The notes: generated from the letters alone by a model not told the origin. A stretch of 64,000 nt of DNA from Clostridiaceae bacterium (GCA_012840085.1 DUMB01000094.1:20960-84959), one strand, 5' to 3'. Shown: positions 8,510 to 17,763, counted from the first letter of the stretch. Translations and numbers: made by a program.

Positions 8510-9235
8510 TTAACCCAGTCCGTAATAGCTGGCAATGTTATTCTTATCTATTTCATCAATCTTCTCATCTATAAGTTTGATTTGCCCCAGTCCTCTGGAG
8601 GCATAACCTCCAACTGATATTTCGCCGTCTCTGAGAAGTTTCAGCATTAAATTTAATAATTTCCGCTGCTTTTCCTCCAGGTTCTCAGCCACCATGTAAA
8701 AATCAAACAAAGCGCCTGCAGGCACTATTTCGAAATTATATTTTGCACGGGGGTATGCAGTTCCGGAATCTCTGTCTATACCCACACCGTCCCGGCGCTC
8801 ATATTCCAGCCTTTCCCCTATGTACATCATATCCTTGATCTGTAATCTGGAAGACATCTGCTTATTGCCAAACAGCTTGCATACATCACAGCTCTTTTGA
8901 TATATTTCTTCCGCAATTGCCCGGTAATTGTCCTTATTGCGTTCTTTTATGTCATCTATATACTTTTCAATACATGATTCATCGTCATTGATTACATTGC
9001 AGCTGGACCAGCTTCCTTTCAGGGCAGGATTTCTAAGTATTGCTTCCAGCCGGCTTCTCAATACACCTTTTAGTGAAGATCCCGGTATCAACGGCCTTCT
9101 GTCTCTATCCTTCAAAACAGGTAAATCCACCTGAACAGGGTCTATTCCGTTATCACTGGCACCAATATGAAGAGGTTTGGATGCAATAATTTTTCCTCTT
9201 ACTATTATCCGGTTCTCAAACACGTCAAACAACAT
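8510..9235 (-). CDS. Cas7-like RAMP backbone subunit (Csm3-family), first of three consecutive copies
   Basis: 241 residues, the copy closest to classical Csm3. IGASDNGIDPVQVDLPV (residues 24-40) contains Asp37 at the catalytic position, followed by PLIPGSSLKGVLR (48-60), CDVCKLFGN (zinc-type), and the Gly loop SVGGYASRGLGQI near 205-217. It probably cuts target RNA at regular intervals along the crRNA duplex. It lies between the small-subunit gene and the second cas7-like copy, 18 and 12 nt apart. Confidence 0.88.
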   Translation of the reverse strand: MLFDVFENRIIVRGKIIASKPLHIGASDNGIDPVQVDLPVLKDRDRRPLIPGSSLKGVLRSRLEAILRNPALKGSWSSCNVINDDESCIEKYIDDIKERNKDNYRAIAEEIYQKSCDVCKLFGNKQMSSRLQIKDMMYIGERLEYERRDGVGIDRDSGTAYPRAKYNFEIVPAGALFDFYMVAENLEEKQRKLLNLMLKLLRDGEISVGGYASRGLGQIKLIDEKIDEIDKNNIASYYGLG

Positions 9236-9253
9236 TTATTTAACCCCCCTTGC

Positions 9254-9625
9254 TTACGATGCTTGATTTTCGCTCACAAGCACTGTAGCCTTCCAATACA
9301 AGTATCCAAAAAACAGCTGCAGCATTTGCATTAAGTCTTTTTCATCTGACTGTGACCTGATCTTTTCCATATAATCAATTATTACATCGCCGCATTTTTT
9401 ATCTCCCAATATTTTTTGGTCCCACCCGTTTCCTTTGGCAGTTTTGTATTCAATCAAGAGCTTTATTTCTTCATAAAACTGAGCTTTTTCACAAACCTCA
9501 GCAAGAGTTCTGAACTGGGATTTACCTATAGAGTTTTTCGTCCCCTCTTTTTCTGATAAATGTTTTCTCAACGTAGTCTTCTCCGCAATCTCATTAACCA
9601 TATTTATTAGAGTCTTTTTATCCAT
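9254..9625 (-). CDS. Small helical subunit (Cas11/Csm2-like)
   Basis: 123 residues, predicted all-helical, no catalytic motif. Length, charge pattern and position between csx10 and the cas7 genes fit the Cas11/Csm2 small subunit that lines the target side of type III complexes. The segment SQFRTLAEVCEKAQFYEEIKL... followed by a Lys/Gly turn (AKGNGW) is the sort of core seen in Csm2-like proteins. Its ATG overlaps the csx10 end by 8 nt, which indicates translational coupling. Assignment rests mainly on context. Confidence 0.65.
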   Translation of the reverse strand: MDKKTLINMVNEIAEKTTLRKHLSEKEGTKNSIGKSQFRTLAEVCEKAQFYEEIKLLIEYKTAKGNGWDQKILGDKKCGDVIIDYMEKIRSQSDEKDLMQMLQLFFGYLYWKATVLVSENQAS

Positions 9626-10799
9626 TCACTATCTCCCCCTTCAGGTGTAGTTCATTACATATCTCTATCTGTCCGAAACCATTGTTTTTATCTCTTCCTA
9701 CGCCTTCAGCTTCCATTTGTTCCAGTCTTCCTATAACGCTCTCAATATAGTTTTTTGTAGACAATAGAAGTGTTGTGCCCCTGAGAGTCAGTATCTCAGG
9801 CTTCTTTTCCCATCTGCCCCATTCTCTTGAAGTATCATAGCCTCTCACAATTTCTTGTTCAGTATATACCTGCTCTATATCAAAGCCATCATCTTCCGTC
9901 CCCATGACCATCCTTTTCCAAATATTTCGGTATTCGGCATCACTTATAGCTTTGCTAAGGTCAAATTCTTCAATTCCCAGCTTTGCATCACTTTTAAAAA
10001 GGATTGGTATAAAATATTTATCCTGCTTTCCTTCCTTCTCCTGCTTCCTTTCGTTAAATTCTCTCAGAAGAGGCAACAGGTCCTGTCTTTTCTTATCAGG
10101 CGTAACAGAAATAACTTTAACTCTTCCAAAACCTACCGAACAATAGCCTCCAATATGATATATCTGGCCTTCTTTTACTCCAAGGGCTTCGGTATCCCCA
10201 ATATGCCCTTCGAATACCGTACCCTGCCGTATGGCGTAAATAGAGTACAGGCTTCCGTCAAGAGCTGTCTGGGTGTAGGAATTGATGGCTGTCTTGGTAT
10301 ACAGTTCTTTATCAATTGAAACCCTTGCCTTGCCTTTTCTGTATCCTTTAACTGATTCCAGCCTTCCTGCCAGACCTCTCATTACGCTATCCATACCGCT
10401 TTCATTTATACAATGCCTGCATTTATGTTCACCGTCATTAACGAGCATGTCTCTAAATCCATGTTCCCTGTTGGTTTTACATCCTTTTGCTGTTAAAGGC
10501 AATATGTCACAGCCCTCAGGATAGAAGAACGAAAACTTAATATCTCCAAATGTGCTGCATGCCTTATAAAAGGTACATGATATACATTTTGATTCGTCTC
10601 TGACATATACATAATTGTATCTTCCCTGTGCATCCGGTTCCTGGGGATTATACAAAGGACAGTTCATCAATATATGCTTTGCAAACGCTGCCCTCACTAC
10701 ATGACCTGGTATATAATCAATAGATTCATAGACATTATCCTTAAGCCTTCTGCCTCCTATAAGCATGGGACTTTCCAGTCTGAAAACAACTCTACTCAA
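9618..10799 (-). CDS. csx10: Csx10-like RAMP protein (Cas5-type subunit of type III-D)
   Basis: 393 residues. It opens with a beta-strand RAMP start, FRLESPMLIGGRRL, and SIDYIPGHVVRAAFA (27-41), the form seen in Csx10 rather than Csm5 or Cmr1. CISCTFYKACSTFG (about 75-88) adds a cysteine cluster, and GGYCSVGFGRVKV is the Gly loop near 222-234. A second half with REWGRWEKKPEI may be the second RAMP fold. The TTG start is supported by GGAGGTG seven bases upstream and overlaps the preceding gene by 8 nt. Csx10 is the marker of type III-D systems; it would cap the crRNA 5' handle. Confidence 0.8.
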   Translation of the reverse strand: MSRVVFRLESPMLIGGRRLKDNVYESIDYIPGHVVRAAFAKHILMNCPLYNPQEPDAQGRYNYVYVRDESKCISCTFYKACSTFGDIKFSFFYPEGCDILPLTAKGCKTNREHGFRDMLVNDGEHKCRHCINESGMDSVMRGLAGRLESVKGYRKGKARVSIDKELYTKTAINSYTQTALDGSLYSIYAIRQGTVFEGHIGDTEALGVKEGQIYHIGGYCSVGFGRVKVISVTPDKKRQDLLPLLREFNERKQEKEGKQDKYFIPILFKSDAKLGIEEFDLSKAISDAEYRNIWKRMVMGTEDDGFDIEQVYTEQEIVRGYDTSREWGRWEKKPEILTLRGTTLLLSTKNYIESVIGRLEQMEAEGVGRDKNNGFGQIEICNELHLKGEIVNG

Positions 10800-11352
10800 T
10801 ATCTTTCACCTCCACATGGACAAATCCCAATCCGCGGCTCTTACCCGTACCAATAGCTTCTATCATCTTGAAGCTTAACTTTAATTCTTTCTCAAACTGT
10901 ATGGTTTCAGGTGTAAAATATACCTGCACCCTGCCGTGAAATACTCCTTTGCTCAGAACTTCATTAAATACAAGCGCTTGATCCTTCGCTACTTTCCTGT
11001 ATCTGTCTATTGCCACGTTTGGACGAATAGAAATGGGTACGTCAGCATTATCCTGCTTTACAAATAAAAAGTCCTCAATTATTATCCTTGCAGGTTGATA
11101 GCCTGTACCTCCGAAAATACTGCACACCGGGCATGTACAATACTTATTCCCGCTTTTGCTTTCACACTTGCTTTGTACAAGCTTTGAGAAATTATCCCGC
11201 GCCTTTCCCTTAATAGCTGATGCAGGGACGATAGGTCCTGAGCTTGTCCTTAGAATTGCATTATAGCCCCCTTGTCGGGTACCTGATGATATATGCATGG
11301 GGGATTTTAATATCAGCTGTATATCATACTCTTTTTTCAATGTTCCTATCAA
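10792..11352 (-). CDS. Cas7-like RAMP subunit (Csm3-family) next to cas10
   Basis: About 186 residues from a TTG start at 11352 (GGAGG eight bases upstream); an in-frame TTG at 11370 or ATG at 11358 is also possible. Landmarks: LILKSPMHISSG, GPIVPASAIKGKAR, CTCPVCSIFGGTG, and the Gly loop GTGKSRGLGFVHV. The position equivalent to the catalytic Asp carries Asn (GGYNAIL), so this copy is probably not a nuclease. It overlaps the cas10 end and the csx10 start, so it is tightly coupled in the operon. Confidence 0.82.
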   Translation of the reverse strand: MIGTLKKEYDIQLILKSPMHISSGTRQGGYNAILRTSSGPIVPASAIKGKARDNFSKLVQSKCESKSGNKYCTCPVCSIFGGTGYQPARIIIEDFLFVKQDNADVPISIRPNVAIDRYRKVAKDQALVFNEVLSKGVFHGRVQVYFTPETIQFEKELKLSFKMIEAIGTGKSRGLGFVHVEVKDIE

Positions 11353-13321
11353 CCTCATCACCTCCCCCAAAATCCCATATATCCAGTATATCTCTCCATG
11401 GAGAAATCAATATTGAATTCAGCTTATCAACATAAAATCCGCTATCCCACTCAAGTCCCCTGATATTGTTTGCTTTAAAAAGTTTCTCCAGCCTGTTTTT
11501 ATGTCTTGCCTGATTATAGCTGTAAAATAGTCTGGCCTCCGCAGCATCTGCATTTTCAGCGGCGTTTTCCATCTGATACAGGCTGGTTTTTCTGACACCG
11601 GACCCTTTGGCTTTCATAGAGTTCACAAGTGCCATCATGGCCTTTATCCTGTCCAGGGTATAAGGCCGCAGTGTATGTAATACTTCAGTTTCGTTTTTTC
11701 CAGCACTCATACCAGCAATTTCGGCTCCCAACCCTTCCAGAATCACAAAATCCATGCTGCCGTTATCCGTCCCTTGCAGCATGCTTTTCCTTGCCGTCAG
11801 CTTCGCATTTTCCAATGCTTTCTCCGCATATTCCTGCATGAGTCTTACAGGAGATCTGTACTTGCCAATACACAGCCCGACAGACAGTGTGGCACGATAA
11901 CGGCATTCTCCTTCAGAAGCGCTCATATTTCTGAATTCTTCATTAAATAATTCAATCAATCTTGCACAAAATTCTATGGATCCACGGGCGGGTACTATCA
12001 GGAATATATCATCGCCCCCGACCGCAATAATTTCGAACTGGCTGAAATTAGTCTGCTCCAGTGCCTTGTATACCGAATTCTGTGCGGCCATACTGATTTT
12101 GCGGCTGAAGTACATCATATCGCTTAGCGAGTTTATGTTCTGGACTATACCGCCCATATTGTTTCCGTCACCGTAAATTACAGCAATATACTTGTTTTCA
12201 TCCTTTATATCACTTAAATTTTCGGCAGCAATATCAACTTTTCTGCCCGTGTATTTTTCAAAATTATCAACATACTCCTGTTTTGTGCTTTTCCCAACCA
12301 AATTCTTATGAAGGCAGCTGCCACAGACAACCTCTCCGCTTCCTGTGTTCAGCCTGTAAATTGCTTCTCTCACTCTGCACTGCCTGCAGGTTCCCGGATG
12401 GTTAAGCTCACTGGCATCAATTGCTATGCGATTACCGTCAATGGTAATTTCTCTAATATCCCAGAAAGGAGAAGCGGGGCATGTATCATTATAAATTTTT
12501 AGTTTTTTTCTTTCATCGAGTCTTTCTTGTACAGCTGCCATGGCCTCTTTGTAATTTCCAAGCAACCTGTCCAGAACCACGTCAACCATGCAAAATGCAT
12601 TTTGCAGGCTTAACGTATATTTATGAAATTCATCTTCAAGCTCAAATATCAGGCTTTCGTCTGCCCATTCAGGAAGAACGCACAGAATATTTCCACCACC
12701 GGCATAAATGATACACTCCGGAATAAACAAATTGGATATAATGCCGGGTATATGCTTCTCACTTACATATGAAAGCAGCTTGCTTGCTCCCCTCATATCC
12801 TTTAATCCGTTGGTTTCAAGATAGTATTTTTTGATCTTATAAGCTCCTCCTTTTAGAACTCTGACATTAAGCTTGCTTTTCAGGGTTCCTTCAGGGTTTA
12901 ACAGCAATTCCAAAGCATTCCATGCCTCTGCGTGAACATTTTTGTCCTCTGCGAAAAAGGCTTTATAAGCTGATTGCCTGAGCTTATTCTTATCTTTCGC
13001 TTGTTTACCTTCATAGAGATATGCAAACAATACAAAAAGGCGGGCTACATCTCTGACTGTACAGATTCTGTTCTTTCCATCAACTATATAGGGAAGGGTG
13101 CTTTGAAAGCCTGGCTTGTCCAGGTAATCTGTTATATATGAAACACTCAACTCTCTTACTTGTATCTGTATTTCAGAATAAAGCGCAGAATATTCATCAT
13201 TTCTAAGGAAAAAACCTGTTCCACTGACAGGGTCAACCCAGGATGTGCTATCCTTTGGCAGTGAGGATACAAGGGTTATGGTCCCATCCTGCATAAAATC
13301 TTTCCAATGTATGAATCTCAT
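11324..13321 (-). CDS. cas10: Cas10-like large subunit without HD nuclease domain, cyclase motif intact
   Basis: 665 residues. First Palm signature YAGGGNILCVLP at 206-217, a zinc knuckle with Cys312, Cys315, Cys333 and Cys336, GDGNNMGG at 384-391, and the cyclic-oligoadenylate synthase motif GGDD at 435-438. No His-Asp pair of an HD nuclease is visible in the first 200 residues, and the protein is shorter than usual Cas10, so DNA cutting by this subunit is unlikely. The intact GGDD predicts signalling to the CARF-HEPN protein encoded just upstream (15-nt gap). RNA recognition would be done by the Cas7/Csx10 subunits downstream. Confidence 0.92.
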   Translation of the reverse strand: MRFIHWKDFMQDGTITLVSSLPKDSTSWVDPVSGTGFFLRNDEYSALYSEIQIQVRELSVSYITDYLDKPGFQSTLPYIVDGKNRICTVRDVARLFVLFAYLYEGKQAKDKNKLRQSAYKAFFAEDKNVHAEAWNALELLLNPEGTLKSKLNVRVLKGGAYKIKKYYLETNGLKDMRGASKLLSYVSEKHIPGIISNLFIPECIIYAGGGNILCVLPEWADESLIFELEDEFHKYTLSLQNAFCMVDVVLDRLLGNYKEAMAAVQERLDERKKLKIYNDTCPASPFWDIREITIDGNRIAIDASELNHPGTCRQCRVREAIYRLNTGSGEVVCGSCLHKNLVGKSTKQEYVDNFEKYTGRKVDIAAENLSDIKDENKYIAVIYGDGNNMGGIVQNINSLSDMMYFSRKISMAAQNSVYKALEQTNFSQFEIIAVGGDDIFLIVPARGSIEFCARLIELFNEEFRNMSASEGECRYRATLSVGLCIGKYRSPVRLMQEYAEKALENAKLTARKSMLQGTDNGSMDFVILEGLGAEIAGMSAGKNETEVLHTLRPYTLDRIKAMMALVNSMKAKGSGVRKTSLYQMENAAENADAAEARLFYSYNQARHKNRLEKLFKANNIRGLEWDSGFYVDKLNSILISPWRDILDIWDFGGGDEVDRNIEKRV

Positions 13322-13335
13322 CCTGCAACCCCCTA

Positions 13336-14790
13336 CTATTTCAATTCGATAAATTCCATAGCTGAGAACAGACCATCTTTATCAACCTTATATTTGTCAA
13401 ATAACCTGTTTATGAATTCTTCTACAACATTTTTAAACTCAGCATATCTCTTTTTATCAATAAACTCAAAGCCATGTGCAAAAATGCTGTTGTTACGGAC
13501 ATCAACATTTTTCTTCAAATTTTCAAGCAGTTTTAGTTTGTCAACTGATTTGTCTCCTTTCATTATGTCATCATCTATTGCCGCAAGAGTAACAAACCCT
13601 GCCATGAGACCTATAGTATGAGGCAATTCGGCAATTAATCCGTATCCTCTTATTTTTTTCCTTATTTCATTTATTTTCAAACGAAGAGCTTCAGGAGTCC
13701 CCAGTTTGGTATAATCCGGTTTTTCGGTACTAATGCCGTAATCCCACAGGCACTTTTGCTCAACCATTTCAAGTGCCCTGTAAAGAAGGAGGGATGCCAT
13801 TTCATACTTTTCCTGCTTTTCTCGTCTCAGAGCATTATTATATAAATTACCAATCACATAATATACATTGTTAAATACAGTTTCCTTTTCGCTTGGCTGA
13901 TTATGGATTGCCTCCAGCTTTTCAAGGCATTTCAGTTGCACTTTTATCTTATCTTCATAAGGAGCCAGTATAAAACGCATGTCCAGCTTTTTCTCTCTCA
14001 GGATAATATCATAACATGCTTGTAAATCTGCCCTTGCATTTTTTATATTGAGGCTGTCCCAGGCATTGTATGCACTTGCAAGATAACTTAAGGCTTCATA
14101 TTGCCTTGTCCCGGGAACCTTTTGATCAAGCTCCATAAAAATTATTCCTGCGGAAGTATAGTCCATGTTATTGAAAAGGTATATAGCTTGTGCCCTTTCC
14201 AGATCACCGAATACTGTGTAAGGATTATCGATAAAATATAATTTTTCCGACCCCGGCCTGGGCTTCCTTAAAGTAGGTATGTAATCACCTGCCACGTATA
14301 TAAGCTGAGCTCCTATGGCATGGCCTGCCATTGCGCACCCGGCAGCCATTGATTTAGTGCCTCCGGTAAAATCTACGTATATATTTTTAGGACGTTTCCA
14401 TTCTTCATATGCGGTTTTAATTGTCTGATACAGCTTCAATGGATTTTCGGAATCAATTTCAGCAAAAGTGTACTGGCTTGGCCTAAGTTGAGTGAATTCT
14501 ATGACATTGTCAAGCAATTTCCTGGTTTCTTCTGTGAATAGAATTAAAACTTTTTCAGGGTTTAAAGCAGATATTGATAATACGAGAGGTTCATACGAAG
14601 TTCCGAGAGTAAGGATAAGTCCATCACAACTATCAGGCTGGGAATACAGGCGAACAAATTTTTCTTTTACTAAAGGCATTATGTAATCTTTGTAATAATC
14701 TTCAGTCTCTCTTCTGCTTTCTTCGGAAGACCTGTCCATGCTCTCCCAAACTTTGCTTCTTTTTTGCATTTCTTCAATGATGTTTTGCAT
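13336..14790 (-). CDS. CARF-HEPN ribonuclease (Csm6-like, Cas02710/TIGR02710 family)
   Basis: 484 residues. The N-terminal CARF-like Rossmann domain has LILTLGTSYEPL (58-69) and IYVDFTGGTKSM (137-148), the hallmark of the TIGR02710/Cas02710 group. The C-terminal half is helical and carries an R-x6-H HEPN motif, Arg432 to His439 (RNNSIFAH). Expected role: bind cyclic oligoadenylate made by Cas10 and degrade RNA non-specifically. It is the first gene of the effector operon. A decayed CRISPR array lies between it and cas6. Confidence 0.87.
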   Translation of the reverse strand: MQNIIEEMQKRSKVWESMDRSSEESRRETEDYYKDYIMPLVKEKFVRLYSQPDSCDGLILTLGTSYEPLVLSISALNPEKVLILFTEETRKLLDNVIEFTQLRPSQYTFAEIDSENPLKLYQTIKTAYEEWKRPKNIYVDFTGGTKSMAAGCAMAGHAIGAQLIYVAGDYIPTLRKPRPGSEKLYFIDNPYTVFGDLERAQAIYLFNNMDYTSAGIIFMELDQKVPGTRQYEALSYLASAYNAWDSLNIKNARADLQACYDIILREKKLDMRFILAPYEDKIKVQLKCLEKLEAIHNQPSEKETVFNNVYYVIGNLYNNALRREKQEKYEMASLLLYRALEMVEQKCLWDYGISTEKPDYTKLGTPEALRLKINEIRKKIRGYGLIAELPHTIGLMAGFVTLAAIDDDIMKGDKSVDKLKLLENLKKNVDVRNNSIFAHGFEFIDKKRYAEFKNVVEEFINRLFDKYKVDKDGLFSAMEFIELK

Positions 14791-15068
14791 TTTGACTCTC
14801 CTCTATAAAAAAATAATTTTAAATATTTTCATATATATCTTTGTATCTCTTTGCATCTATAGTCTATTGATTTGGGCAACTAATCTGGACAAAAACAAAC
14901 GGCACTGAAGCTTCATTTATCTGAATAAATGCAATAAATATCAGGATATCCGTCTAGATATCTGTTTTTCTCAAAAAAGCAATAATTTTCTATTTGGTCG
15001 ACATAATTATACTATTTTTTTCACCGGCCTACAAGCGCAGTTAACAGCGCCATGTGAAAATTGGTGCA

Positions 15069-15444
15069 GCTTCAATCCTTGTTGTACTGGACTATATTAC
15101 CAATAAGTTTTCAAAACATAATTTTTCATTCCTTGTTCTTCTGGAGCAAATAATTAATCCTCTAAAAAAGAAACATCTTGAAGCTACGTTTCAATCCTTG
15201 TTATGCTGGAATGAGCATTTCAAACTCGTAAAGCCAATGAAAAAGCGATATTTAGAAGCGTTTCAATCCTTGTTTTAATAGAATGGTTATTTAATAAATT
15301 ATTTTTCACAAACTTGACAGCACAAAACATATTATTGCAAGCGTTGTTTTAAAGGAATGGTCATTCAGCAAAATGCCTTTCACAAGCTTTGCCGTACAAT
15401 CCGTATTGTGGCAGTCATTGCTATTTTAGATTGTGCATATCAAT
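15069..15444 (-). CRISPR. CRISPR array B, about six strongly decayed repeats
   Basis: Repeat-like blocks begin near 15069, 15122, 15188, 15260, 15330 and 15407. The one at 15188 is nearly canonical; those at 15330 and 15407 keep only fragments such as TTGTTTTAAAGGAATGG and TTTTAGATTGTGCAT. Spacing stays roughly 65-75 bp. It lies between the CARF-HEPN gene and cas6. It looks like a fossil array, with no leader seen. Confidence 0.65.
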
Positions 15445-15480
15445 AACTATTCTGTTTGTACTGTCGTATTTCCCTGAGTT

Positions 15481-16170
15481 TTACCCAATATTAACCAGAC
15501 TGCTTTTTAGATTACTTCTTTCTGCTCTAACAACAGTTCCAAGCCCCCTTGAAACTGCCTTGCCTAATCCCAGATACTCCGGGATAAGAAAATTAACCTT
15601 AAACCGTCCTTTAAATGCCTTCATATCAATGTTCTTAAACTTGACATGGCACTCCTCAACATCAAGCCAGGCATGCAGCATACAGTCAACTTTATACCCA
15701 AACCCCTTTGACATTGAAAGTATGTTGCCTATAAGTATTCTTTTAAGTATATCCTCTTTTTCAAAGTCGGTAGCTTTTATATATCTTCCTATATTTTTTT
15801 GATTCAACGCCATCCAGGGTGTAATAAACCTGTACTCCACATAATTATCACAAACACCAAATTCAACTGGTTTGCGTATGATTTTTGTCTGGCTTACATT
15901 TATCTTTTCACCGTCAATATCTATTTCATTTGTATTGAATCCTATTTGCGATATAAGTGATGAACCTTCGCAAATACCGCATATTATAGGCTGTCCGTCA
16001 ATTACCTTGTACTGTACTTTTGGATAATTATAAACAAATTTGTCACCACTATGATTGCTTATAATTTCTTCGTCAGGGAATTTGTTTGCAAAGTATCCTC
16101 TTAACTTGGTCGCCTGTCTTGCTTGTAAAAATATATTTTCAAATCTTACAAGTGTGTAGTCTATTTTCAT
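15481..16170 (-). CDS. cas6: Cas6-like crRNA-processing endoribonuclease
   Basis: 229 residues. The C-terminal third contains the Gly-rich RAMP loop EYLGLGKAVSRGLGTV (about 197-212), typical of Cas6, and an N-terminal ferredoxin-like fold is plausible (YTLVRFENIFL). ATG at 16170 with AGAGGTC upstream. Cas6 cuts pre-crRNA in each repeat and leaves the 8-nt ATTGAAAC handle that the arrays here preserve. A catalytic His cannot be assigned with certainty. It sits between arrays B and C, transcribed in the same direction as the effector operon. Confidence 0.82.
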   Translation of the reverse strand: MKIDYTLVRFENIFLQARQATKLRGYFANKFPDEEIISNHSGDKFVYNYPKVQYKVIDGQPIICGICEGSSLISQIGFNTNEIDIDGEKINVSQTKIIRKPVEFGVCDNYVEYRFITPWMALNQKNIGRYIKATDFEKEDILKRILIGNILSMSKGFGYKVDCMLHAWLDVEECHVKFKNIDMKAFKGRFKVNFLIPEYLGLGKAVSRGLGTVVRAERSNLKSSLVNIG

Positions 16171-16344
16171 TTTGACCTCTTTAATGCAATAATTTTTTAA
16201 TGCAATAATTTTTTGTTTTATATCTCTTTTTTCTTTATAGACAGAAAGTTTTTGAGTAATTTTTTTAAAATTAATGATATTATATCATAAAATTCCATAT
16301 AATTCTCTAACGTGTGACAAATTGTGTGATTCCTTTGTGGCAGT

Positions 16345-16372
16345 AAAAAAGCAGCCAAATAATATTGGCTGC
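16345..16372 (-). terminator. Terminator after array C
   Basis: Perfect 8-bp stem GCAGCCAA / TTGGCTGC followed on the minus strand by TTTTTT. It lies downstream of array C in the direction of crRNA transcription and upstream of cas6, so it probably ends the crRNA precursor. Confidence 0.8.
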
Positions 16373-16555
16373 TTAAATTCTTGTTATTCCGGAGCGATCA
16401 TTTCAGTAAAGTAATTAGCATTAGGAATAAAGGTTTTGAATATGAGTTCCAATCCTTGTTTTGCTGGATCGTGCACTTCAACGCCCAGGTAAGGGCCATA
16501 AGCGAGTAGCGAAAAGCAGTTTCAATCCTTGTTTTACTGGATTGTGCACTTCAAC
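16372..16555 (-). CRISPR. CRISPR array C, two good repeats plus one decayed
   Basis: 37-bp repeats at 16446-16482 and 16519-16555, separated by a 36-bp spacer (16483-16518). A decayed copy begins at about 16372. The leader-side repeat is the best match to consensus and contains a 6-bp stem (CAATCC/GGATTG). Transcribed leftward from the leader at 16556. Confidence 0.85.
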
Positions 16556-16645
16556 AGCTATTTTGCCTGAAATGCCCTATTTATCTGAGTTATATGCAAT
16601 TCTAGAACGGGTTTTTTTGAGTCATTTTTTATGAAAAAATAGCCT
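16556..16645 (-). promoter_or_regulatory. CRISPR leader of array C
   Basis: AT-rich stretch that begins AGCTATTTTGCC directly after the last good repeat and is clearly similar to the sequence at the same place beside array D. This fixes the array direction as minus strand. The rest, to 16876, holds no gene. Confidence 0.7.
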
Positions 16646-16876
16646 AAAATACGCTCAAACGAACTTTTTTCTTTCATCAACATCACCCTCAAACACAGTA
16701 ATATCAATGCCTGGACGGTAATGTTCTGAATTTTCGCAATAATTTTGTAACAACAAAAGTATTACTCATCTATATTTATTAAATAATTTCATCTTGTACT
16801 ATTAAATTACCATATTTTGCTACACATTTCAACATAAACAAGCGGAAATATAATTAATTTGCGATAATGTTTTGTA

Positions 16877-16988
16877 TGTTCAATCCTTGTTTTGCTGGAA
16901 TGGCCACTTCAACCGTCTGGCATTGACACAATGCTGGAAGTGCCTGGGCTGGTTTCAATCCTTGTTCTACTGGAATAATCGCTTCAAC
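16877..16988 (-). CRISPR. CRISPR array D, two repeats and one spacer
   Basis: 37-bp repeats at 16877-16913 and 16952-16988 with a 38-bp spacer. Same repeat family and orientation as array C. The leader-distal copy has lost one T in GTTTCAATCC. Confidence 0.83.
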
Positions 16989-17075
16989 AGCTATTTTACC
17001 CATAATGCCATATTTTTTTAAATTTCACTCAATTTAAGAACGGACTTTTTTCACCGTTTTTTATAATATGCCTTT
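16989..17075 (-). promoter_or_regulatory. CRISPR leader of array D
   Basis: Begins AGCTATTTTACCC and continues with AATGCCATATTT and a T-rich tract, matching the array C leader at roughly 70 % by eye. A second, independent leader for the same Cas system. Confidence 0.68.
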
Positions 17076-17195
17076 CAATATTCATTAATCCATCAATCGT
17101 TTGACTCTTACACCGCTAATCCTCTCAAAAACTCACCAGCCAGCCGGTCATACATTCTCCTCGGAATTCTATGACCATAATCCTGCTTACTCATA

Positions 17196-17642
17196 TTACT
17201 TCCTTCTATTTTCCATAAACTTTCTCCAATTTCCATCCGGTATCAGAATTCCGTTTTCCTTTGCATATCTCTCATCTGTGTAGATATATATCCAACAGGT
17301 CACCTTTTCCCCGTCCTCTGTCAATATCTCCCTTATTTTTCTCTCGTATAGATTACTGCTTCTTCCTTCGACATAATCCTCCAGTCTGTCCAGAGCTTTC
17401 AAAAGTTTTTTATCAACAGGCTCTATTATTTCACCTTCAACTATTTCATTTCCTTCCAACAAAGCCGGATAACCTTCCGGCAGATGGTAAAGCAGGCCAT
17501 ATGTTTTCCCTGGTGTTATGCGGCTTATCCGGCCTTCAAGATATCTTTTATAGTTCCGGAAATTTTTCATTAGTGTTCCATATACGAATACCTTGTCTAA
17601 ATGAGTCTCGCCGGTTGCTGATTCATTTTTGTTTGTCGCCAC
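17196..17642 (-). CDS. Gamma-glutamylcyclotransferase-like protein (AIG2/GGCT fold)
   Basis: 148 residues. KVFVYGTLMKNFRNYKRYL (18-36) is the YGTL(M/L) substrate loop of the GGCT/AIG2 family, and LPEGYPALLEGNEIVEGEI contains the usual acidic residue region. These enzymes cyclise gamma-glutamyl amines to 5-oxoproline; the substrate here is unknown. The ATG at 17642 is preceded by AAAGGAGGG. The gene stands alone between array D and a flavoprotein gene. Confidence 0.8.
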   Translation of the reverse strand: MATNKNESATGETHLDKVFVYGTLMKNFRNYKRYLEGRISRITPGKTYGLLYHLPEGYPALLEGNEIVEGEIIEPVDKKLLKALDRLEDYVEGRSSNLYERKIREILTEDGEKVTCWIYIYTDERYAKENGILIPDGNWRKFMENRRK

Positions 17643-17689
17643 TTTAACCCTCCTTTACATTTCTATACAAAGAATGCGCAGTGTTTAAG

Positions 17690-17763
17690 AAAAAACTCTT
17701 TTCTTTTTGCCTGTATCTCTCGTATTGTTATGAGAATATTTTAACACAACAAAAAGAAAAGAG
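17690..17763 (-). terminator. Terminator of the FMN reductase gene
   Basis: Perfect 14-bp inverted repeat (CTCTTTTCTTTTTG at 17696-17709, complement at 17750-17763) with a long loop, followed on the minus strand by TTTTTTC. Confidence 0.65.
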
